In this document: positions 57,901-64,000 of the stretch, piece after piece | How the letters are laid out: each line of letters begins with the position of its first letter | Numbering within the stretch: the first letter of the stretch is position 1 | Assembly (NCBI RefSeq): GCF_030247185.1 | Contig: NC_080572.1 | Location: 41,570,896 to 41,634,895 of the forward strand | Direction of reading: 5' to 3' | From: Malaya genurostris | Taxonomy: Eukaryota > Arthropoda > Insecta > Diptera > Culicidae | DNA: 64,000 nucleotides | Program-made: the position numbers and the translations under genes | Notes under the pieces: model-generated | What the model was told of the DNA's origin: nothing | The model's database searches: none | The model's input: only the letters and a program-made list of their open reading frames with translations

Positions 57901-60900
57901 AATAAATTTTATTTTTGTGCTAGCTTTAGCAGTATTTATTTCTAAGTGCATCCAGTTTACCATGTGCAGAAACTGCAATGAGTACACAATGGAATACGTT
58001 CAGATTAACGGGGACGTTAGTGATCTCAACGATATTGGAAAAGTTTGTTTTTCCAACGCAACTATCCGTAAAGCACCTTCAAATTACGACCCTATTGATA
58101 GCGTCTGTTTACTGATGGATTTTTCAACGGCACTTTTGTCTTGTAACAATGATGCTCCTGGATTCAACAAAAAAATCAACTTGGAGACGAATATGTGGTC
58201 ATAACCTGGTAAAAGGACGGTTGTTAAAAATTTGGTCTTGTAACAATAATGCTTCTTGAGCGAAATATTATTCAACCTGGCTCAAGATAAGTGAAAGCTA
58301 TCGCCATCCAGAAGCTGTCGTCATATACAAATCCATTGCAATATTATCCGGCATTCGGAAATCGTTTGAACAAAATATTCTCTGATGTCTCGTCATTTGG
58401 GTCGAGACGAACAATATATTGTCAGATATTCAGTTTGGCTTCTGAAAAAACAAATGATGAACAAACGGATGATTGCCTTACATTGCTTTCAGCTGACATA
58501 TAAATTTCATCTGTTCAAAAACAACAAAGGGCATCTAAATGTTTAGACATGACTTCTGTTTCAGTTTTCATTGATGCTCTTTCAATTCAGCTCCACCAAC
58601 TTGTGCTTTAGGGGACGAATACAGCGTGATGGATAAATCGATCAGTGCGGTAAACTTTAATTTTCGATTGAACATTATTTGATGAAAATCAAATTTATGG
58701 CCATTCACTATCCCTTCTCATTCAATTGACTTTTGTGGCCATACTCAAATGAAACTCCCAGAACTTATCGGCGGTTGAATAACCATACCTATTTTTGTTT
58801 GCTCATTTACAAATGCCAACTACTTACTTCGTTGTCTTAGATGTTGGTATAGAGCAAGTTCGAATGAATAGGTATGGACCAGAGGTGGAAATAAGTAAAG
58901 TTTTTGGTTAACAATAAATAATACTAGTTAGTATTATTATATTATATCACATATTTACTGTAGATATTATAATGAATTCTGCAACAAACAATTTTTGATA
59001 GGATAAATTTTGATTTTACTTAGAATTTATACTCGTAAATGTCTTCATCGTTATCAGTATTACTGTCTGATTCGGAATCAACATTTCAACAAAGTCCGGT
59101 TCGTTTTAACGCTACTCTGTGTTCATTGAACAGGTTTGAAGTTCAGATGGCTGTCACTTACAGTTCCGATGATGTGATGGTAAAAGTGACGTTAACGTCA
59201 AAACTGATTACCGCTCAATTTTCTCGGATATCGATTAGCCGATATCAATACTTTTAGGCTCGTTAAGTGAGTTTATTTCGTCGGTCCAATCGAAATTCTA
59301 TGTTTCATGATGATACCGTTGTGGTGGAGTAATCGCTCTTATTCTGAATAACGTCGTATTGATTTTATGATCGTATTCCATTTGTATTCCTAATAATGCT
59401 AGCAAAATCAAAGGTAGCTAGGATTCGGCCGAACCATATTCGATCGAAAAACCAATACGTCGTTATTCAGAAAAAGGGCGAATATCATCAATAAAAACAG
59501 CTAATAATATTAACAGACATGCTGCGATGAGTAATAATTATAACTATAAGAAAAACATGTCCAATCACAAAGCGTGTTATGGAGTTGATTAATATTACCC
59601 TATTTAGTTTGAATATCATACACAGAAGTATCAGGAGTGCAGGATTTGACTATGCCAATTCAAACGCACCATTGAAACGCTGCGTCAAATGCTGCGCTCC
59701 GATTACTGCTTTAAATCAAATTCATGTCAAATAGCGTTTCATTGGGTTTAATCTAGATAGTGCATGAACATCATCATCAGCATCAACCAGTTGGAAGTAA
59801 AGCAAAGTCTTTCGCCATGTAATCACTATTTGGTGTGGTATATTTTTTTTCTGCTAATTTTGCATTGCGTATTGATATTGCACAGCGAAAACTGTAAAAT
59901 TTACATTATCAATTGGATTTCGATCCAATCTTATAATTTCCATAAAATCGAATAAATTTCCATAAATTCGAATTTTTAAAAAGCGAATTCCAAATAAGGT
60001 AAACTTTTTCTACGAACCAACTCGATTTAATTTGTAAATCCAGGTTCCGGTATATTACACTAGGGAATCTAGACGTATTTGATTCATGATATAAGCCTTT
60101 CGTAAATCGCTTCGAAATACGTGATTTGACAGATCATATGCGTGTAAAAGTGTGAAAAAATAGCGCAAAATTCATCAACGGAAATGCAAATAAAAAAATT
60201 TCATTCTTTCGATTCAGCACAGTACTGTACTGAGTTTCGAATAATTACCGTACTGTTGCCATCGTCCGTCATGTTCCCTATGTATTCCAAATTGGTCTGC
60301 GCAATTGTTATGGTGTAGGTAAAATTCAACTTTCTGGAGAGTTCCTTCAAGACGTCCAGAACCACTCCATGGGACAAGTGTGGATGACCACTTTCATTAA
60401 GCGCCACAAACTGCCATGGTGGATTCTGCAATCAAACATATTATTCTTGTTAACTTTTTTCGAACGATCTAGTCGGCCTTACATGGTAACTGTAGAAATT
60501 TAAATGGACTCCACGAAACTTATCGGCAATGTGAGGGAACAGAAAATCCTGCATCATGAATCCATCCTGCGGTGTCCAATAGCCAACATCCACAATTTCG
60601 GGCTGCTTCGATTTTGCTACAGGACCAGGAGATTCCGATTCGCCTATTGAATTTTAAAAAAAAATCATTCCAGTTGAAGATACCATAATTTTGTTTTCAA
60701 ACACACCTGAAATCATTCGATATGCGTAGCCCCAAGTTTGTCCCGTTTGCACCTTCCATCTGGAGCAAAGATTGCAGTTGTCCTTATCAGTAAGATCATT
60801 CTGCAAGAGCAATCCAAAATATTATATTGCAGTAAAGTTAGTCTCATACTTACTTTCATAATTTTGAGAATTTCTTTCCTTCGCTCGACCTTCGTCATCC

Positions 60901-61258
60901 GTATCACTTCCCATTCCTCGTCAGCAATTTGACCGTAGATTGCCTTCTCCTCACGGATCAGTTTCGACAGTGCATGCACCAACGAGTTGATCAAGTTTTC
61001 GATGTAGCACAGAATGTGAGACTGGTGGAACAATTGATAATAGTAATAAAAAAATATTGCATTCTTATTTGTCTATTGGTTATGCTAATCAATGAAAGGT
61101 ACCTCACAGGATTGAGATTCTTTTCTCAAATTGTACACAAACGCGACATTGTCACCTTCGGCGAGCATCTGGTGTATTGATGAAATATTATTTCTCTCCG
61201 ACGTGGTGTCCGCAATAACATATAGCCATTGAGACATCGGATTGACCATCTTCAGCTC
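54994..61258 (-). CDS. Ir93a: Ionotropic receptor co-receptor IR93a, C-terminal 627 residues (12 exons)
   Basis: IR93a is a membrane ion-channel subunit that acts with IR25a in humidity and temperature sensing in insect antennae. Exons (minus strand): 61258-61103, 61021-60854, 60800-60707, 60643-60483, 60425-60249, 56505-56421, 56345-56246, 56179-56134, 56066-55904, 55844-55785, 55724-55564 and 55506-54994. All introns have GT/AG ends and phases join without a stop. Residues 1-193 are the N-terminal-domain side and 194 (NPPWQF) opens the S1 ligand-binding half. M1 is about 330-348 (TWMCLAATILLMAPMLYII), the pore loop about 384-395, and M2 about 404-422 (TTYCGNLVAFLTF replaces the SYTANLAAF of glutamate receptors). 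S2 follows, and M3 is about 589-610. The HIDWRTN and NHTVNNDDMAGC motifs fit IR93a rather than other IRs. The N-terminal exons are upstream, outside the window. Confidence 0.87.
57474..57695. repeat. Dispersed repeat, partner at 34869-35035
   Basis: Both copies run from ACGAGAAAG-CAAAC through 'CCTCT-TGATA-CCGTTCATAC', 'GCATGTAGCAAAAATTAT' and 'ATACAACAAGAGATATTC' to 'CTTATCACTCTCTC'. This copy has about 50 extra bp in the middle. No coding potential; class unknown. Confidence 0.65.
57878..58204 (+). CDS. Candidate small secreted protein, nested in the IR93a intron on the opposite strand
   Basis: A 108-codon frame opens with MVIYSYFPINFIFVLALAVF, a short polar start followed by a long hydrophobic core typical of a signal peptide. 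CIQFTMCRNCNEYT then follows, with further Cys (KVCFSN, SVCLLM, LLSCNN). The start context AACAAGATGG is favourable. A second open stretch (58291-58503, ending CLTLLSADI) follows, which could be another exon or part of the same decayed gene, though I could not find a clean splice pair joining them. No family recognised. It may be a real nested gene, a pseudogene or chance. Confidence 0.33.
   Translation: MVIYSYFPINFIFVLALAVFISKCIQFTMCRNCNEYTMEYVQINGDVSDLNDIGKVCFSNATIRKAPSNYDPIDSVCLLMDFSTALLSCNNDAPGFNKKINLETNMWS
59334..59480. mobile_element. 147-bp MITE
   Basis: The ends CGCTCTTATTCTGAATAACG and (reversed) CGCCCTTTTTCTGAATAACG form an inverted repeat that extends through CGTATTG to about 38 bp with a few mismatches. 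No coding sequence. Target duplication not clear. Confidence 0.65.
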
Positions 61259-61478
61259 CTGAAACGGGCAGTTTGGTTTATAGTAAATGAGAAAGAATGC
61301 TTGAATATACTCTCGCACAGTAGGGGAAAGTATTATAAAGTACCCCTGTTGATTAAAACGGGGGGCCTCTACCTTTTTCAAGCATTCAAAACATATAAAC
61401 AAAAGTTTTATCACTAACACTTTGTATTCGTACGATCTTTCTCCTAAGCAAGTTTGGAAGTTGTCGTCTGCTGCAAAA
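61259..61478 (-). other. Part of the IR93a intron upstream of the first visible exon
   Basis: Begins with a good acceptor (CGTTTCAG) for the exon starting ELKMVNP. No further IR93a exon is visible between here and the window end, so this intron is at least 2.7 kb long and contains the LINE and the DD37E derivative described below. Confidence 0.55.
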
Positions 61479-62975
61479 TATTTATTTATTTATTTATTTA
61501 TTTGTCTTCGAGTTAAAAAAATAATTTCGCGCAGACTTAGACTTATACTAATTTAATCCTAATCTTATTCTTTGTTTGAAAGTCTCTTTGCTAATATTAA
61601 TATCAAATAAATTAAAAACTCTATTGAATTGTTGACAGCAAACGTACAATGGATTTTTTTGGCCGTTCTATGAACTGATGATCGGAAGAAATCCATTCGG
61701 CCTAGCAATCTGCTTGGAACGTTGATATCCAATTTAGCTAAAAGAGCATCACAGTCAATGTCGCTTGAGAGCAAGTCGAAAACGAATAGTTGCTGTAGGA
61801 AGATTCGCCTATCACGTAAAGTAGGCAAACTGATAGAACCGATTTTGCCAAGGAAGTCGTCTAAGAGCAAATCTCAAAAAGCTCTTTTGAACACGTTCGA
61901 TACGATTGATATGAATGGAGTGATACGGGGACCACACAATAACTCCGTACTCAAGGATGCTCCGAACCAGGGAAATGTAAAGTGTCTTAAGACGTCTGTG
62001 AAGTCTCGAGTTACACGTTTGATTAGTCCCGTAGTGTTCCGTAAAACGAAGCTTGCAATCGAGAATCATACCTAGATCCTTAACAGATGATACTCGTACA
62101 ACTGGGATGGTGTTCATAGCGTACTCAAACACAATAGGCGAGCGTATACGGGAAAACGTAATAACATCTGATTTTTCTATATTCACCTTCATACCGTTTC
62201 TGTCACACCATGTCAATATCGTTTCCATGTCCATTTGCAGAGCACAGCAGTCCGCTAGCGTAGTGTTGATGCGATAAATTTTCAGATCGTCAGCATACAT
62301 GGTATTAAAAGACGTTAGTAGTGGCCCAGGATGACTTCCTTGGGGTACTCCAGATGTGATAATGAAACTACTTGAAAACGAAGAATCAAGTCGAACAGAT
62401 GCACTACGATTTATAAGGTATGAAAAAATCCAAGAGGTTAGCCAGTTTGGGAAGCCATATCGTTTCAATTTCTCAACAGAAAGTAGATGTGGTACGCAGT
62501 CAAAAGCTTTGGAAAAGTCAACTTATATTGCGTCGATCTGTTGTCGTTTTTCCATTTTGCTAACAAGCGTCGACACATAACTCATCAGATTCGTTGTGGC
62601 CGATCGTTTTTTTGATAAAACCGTGTTGGGCCGATGAGATTACATTTTTAACTGCCGGATACAGAATTCCTAGTAGCATACTTTCAAAAACTTTGGGAAT
62701 GCAGCTCAGAATTGAAATTCCTCTGTAGTTAGTGACATTATGAACGTTACCGTTTTTGTATAATGGTAAAATCAAAGCCTTTTTCCACTGGGTCGGAAAA
62801 GTATTCTCAGCAAGCGATCGATTGAAAAGTACGGACACAGGTAATGCCAACGACGATGAACATTGTTTGACGATCGACGGCTTGAGTCCATCCGGACCGG
62901 CTCCCTTTGTACTGTCAAGAGTACAAAGATGTTCGTACACTAAATAAACTGATAATTTTTTAGGTTTCCACATCT
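61479..62975 (-). mobile_element. LINE retrotransposon, 5' truncated, inside an IR93a intron
   Basis: Lies in the same orientation as IR93a. Its 3' end has an (AAAT)n tail seen on the plus strand as (ATTT)n at 61479-61503, a typical LINE 3' tail. The 5' end is cut at about 62975, within the region before the reverse transcriptase palm. The element at 20740-21245 is of the same family. No clear target duplication. Confidence 0.75.
61565..62973 (-). pseudogene. Reverse transcriptase of the intronic LINE, with stops and frame changes
   Basis: Block 1 (62973-62560) has TKGAGPDGLKPSIVKQC, FPTQWKKALILPLYKNG and NYRGISILSCIPKVFE. Then comes a TAA within the motif A stretch 'VDFSKAFDCVPH' region (about 62527). 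Block 2 (62468-61812) has GVPQGSHPGPLL, MYADDLKIYR (motif C), DLGMILDCKLRF and SILEYGVIVWSPY. Block 3 (61870-61565), in another frame, holds the C-terminal part. Catalytic residues remain readable but the gene is broken. The clade is uncertain; the YADDLKIYR form fits CR1/Rex1-like or jockey-related LINEs. Confidence 0.8.
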
Positions 62976-63277
62976 GTCATTCATATTCTATCAAATTTTC
63001 AGTTTGATACCTAAACATATGTAAAAGTTATGGATACCTGGAAATATAGTATGTATGGAGTACATCGGCGATGGTGCGTGTCCTCGATTTTTTACAAAAA
63101 AATTTCCTCGGTTAGAAGCTAGCCACGGGTTTGAGTTTCGTATCTGCGGTTTTCGCATGTCATTTTCCAATCTGTTTTCCCCCCTTAGATACTGATCAAA
63201 TTTAATACAATAACAATGTTTATTGTATTTTTTACTATCATTTGCTCCGTTTTATTTAATTGTATGATAGAATAAAG
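62976..63277. other. No supported gene
   Basis: Intron sequence between two mobile elements; nothing recognised. Confidence 0.3.
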
Positions 63278-63986
63278 ACTGTCCCAGAAGGTATGGACGC
63301 AACCAAAAACCGCTGCCATTTTGCAACGGTTCAGAATCTGTTAATTTTTATGGCTGCGTCCTGTTGTTGACATACTTCTCTAACCACTTGTGCAGTTGTT
63401 TATTCGTTTTCATTAGTTTGTTTCGAAATGAGTGGACTTTCAGCAGAACAACGTCGAAATATTGTGTACAAATGGTGCACAGAACGCGGACTGTCACTGA
63501 GAAAGATAGAAAAAATGGAAGGAGTAAGTTCGAAGCCACAAGGATCCTGTTGTCTTCTGGCGAAATCTTGCTTCTTGCCACTACTCGAAATCAACGGTAG
63601 AATGGTATACTACCAAAAATGTCACTTTCGTCCCAAAAGACATGAATCCACCAAATTGCCCACAACTTCGACCAATTGAGGAATTTTGGGCATTAACGAA
63701 GGCACATCTTAGGAAACATGTCTCGGCAGCCGAAACCATTGAACAATTCAAAAAAGATTGGAAAAAAGTGTCAAAACTTGTCGCCAAGAAGTCTGTACGG
63801 TATTTAATGAGGAACGTTCGCAAGAAGGTGCGCCAGCTAGTCTACAATGGCTAAGTAGCAAATGTTGAGAATATTATTCTGTTGTTGTAGTCTAATATTA
63901 TCAGTTTATCGAATATAATTTGAATATCTAACTATTGTGAATTATTTACAGCAAAATCAAAGTGCGTCCATACTTCCTGGGACAGT
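63278..63986 (+). mobile_element. DD37E-type element, second subfamily, internally deleted
   Basis: A 709-bp element with inverted ends ACTGTCCCAGAAGGTATGGA and (reversed) ACTGTCCCAGGAAGTATGGA, continuing CGCA. The transposase relic inside has only its N- and C-terminal parts. Its ends differ from those of the 31657 and 48653 elements, so it is another subfamily. The expected TA duplication is not evident. Confidence 0.75.
63428..63854 (+). pseudogene. Deleted DD37E transposase
   Basis: The N-terminus MSGLSAEQRRNIVYKWCTER opens at 63428, then reaches a deletion junction near 63525-63555. The middle, including the first catalytic Asp, is gone. From 63555 in another frame it reads FWRNLASCHYSKSTVEWYTT, NVTFVPKDMNPPNCPQLRPI with EEFW after it, and a C-terminus ending RQLVYNG. 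The Glu of RPIEEFW follows the FW-N-L motif with 37 residues between. The second catalytic Asp (normally in FWPDLASCHY) is Asn here, so this part was already dead or mutated after the deletion. Confidence 0.8.
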
Positions 63987-64000
63987 TTGTTTTCGAAGCA
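63987..64000. other. Window end
   Basis: Fourteen bases beyond the last element; nothing to call. Confidence 0.3.

Larger units (their letters stand above)
56506..60248 (-). other. 3.7-kb intron of IR93a
   Basis: The longest visible intron of the gene, between the exon ending with NST (donor GTAATT) and the exon starting FNKDVHT. It holds a dispersed repeat (57474-57695), an opposite-strand ORF pair (57878-58503) and a small MITE (59334-59480). The other eight introns in the 54994-60854 part are 54-110 bp long, so this intron has grown by insertion. Confidence 0.75.

Noticed and set aside
54994..61258. Classical ionotropic glutamate receptor or IR25a/IR8a
   Set aside because: The M2 region reads TTYCGNLVAFLTF rather than SYTANLAAF, and the C-terminal motifs fit IR93a better.
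61479..61503. Simple (ATTT)n microsatellite
   Set aside because: It sits exactly at the 3' end of the minus-strand LINE and is best read as that element's tail.

Overview
This is a window of nuclear DNA from an insect, most likely a mosquito (Culicidae). The host gene is split into many short exons with GT/AG introns, the sequence is AT-rich, and most of it is transposable-element material. Three DD37E elements of the IS630-Tc1-mariner superfamily, a family first described from mosquitoes, support this. The species cannot be told from the sequence. There is no sign of a bacterial, plasmid or viral genome.

One host gene is clear: the 3' part of the ionotropic receptor co-receptor IR93a, on the minus strand between 61258 and 54994. 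Twelve exons join in frame into a 627-residue C-terminal fragment ending at a stop codon. The N-terminal exons lie upstream, outside the window. Its longest visible intron (56506-60248) holds an opposite-strand ORF with a signal-peptide-like start, which is an uncertain gene candidate. A GC-richer block at about 38.1-39.5 kb may be a promoter and first exon of a plus-strand gene, and a consensus splice donor at 54541 may mark another 5' exon. Both are weak calls.

The rest is layered mobile DNA. 1.2-5.6 kb: a small inverted-repeat element, a dispersed repeat, and a block of CCGGAACCGGAAGTCGG-type repeats carrying a nested DD41D mariner-like element. 7.3-10.4 kb: a second DD41D element with very long terminal repeats, a 1.2-kb inverted-repeat element and a mariner relic. 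12.9-15.2 kb: a LINE fragment and more CCGGAA repeats with long (TA)n and (CA)n tracts. 18.7-20.4 kb: two back-to-back inverted-repeat elements bounded by three TAA trinucleotides, forming a giant hairpin. 20.7-24.4 kb: a LINE fragment, a decayed spliced ORF and a 13-bp minisatellite. 24.7-25.9 kb: a LINE-like insertion with an 11-bp target duplication that carries only ORF1. 27.0-29.5 and 42.4-45.8 kb: two copies of a foldback element, one carrying a hAT-type MITE. 31.7-33.0 and 48.7-49.5 kb: two DD37E elements. 36.2-37.3 kb: a DD34D mariner. 40.6-41.9 kb: a LINE reverse transcriptase. 49.8-51.6 kb: another long inverted repeat. 52.4 kb: a second hAT-type MITE. 61.5-63.0 kb: a LINE inside an IR93a intron. 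63.3-64.0 kb: a third DD37E derivative.

Every transposase and reverse transcriptase examined carries stops, frameshifts or deletions, so the elements look like relics or non-autonomous copies. The most unusual points are the ORF1-only retroposon, the concentration of 0.6-1.1-kb-arm inverted repeats that could give long double-stranded RNA, and the DD41D copy whose 5' half has been replaced by an inverted copy of its own 3' end.
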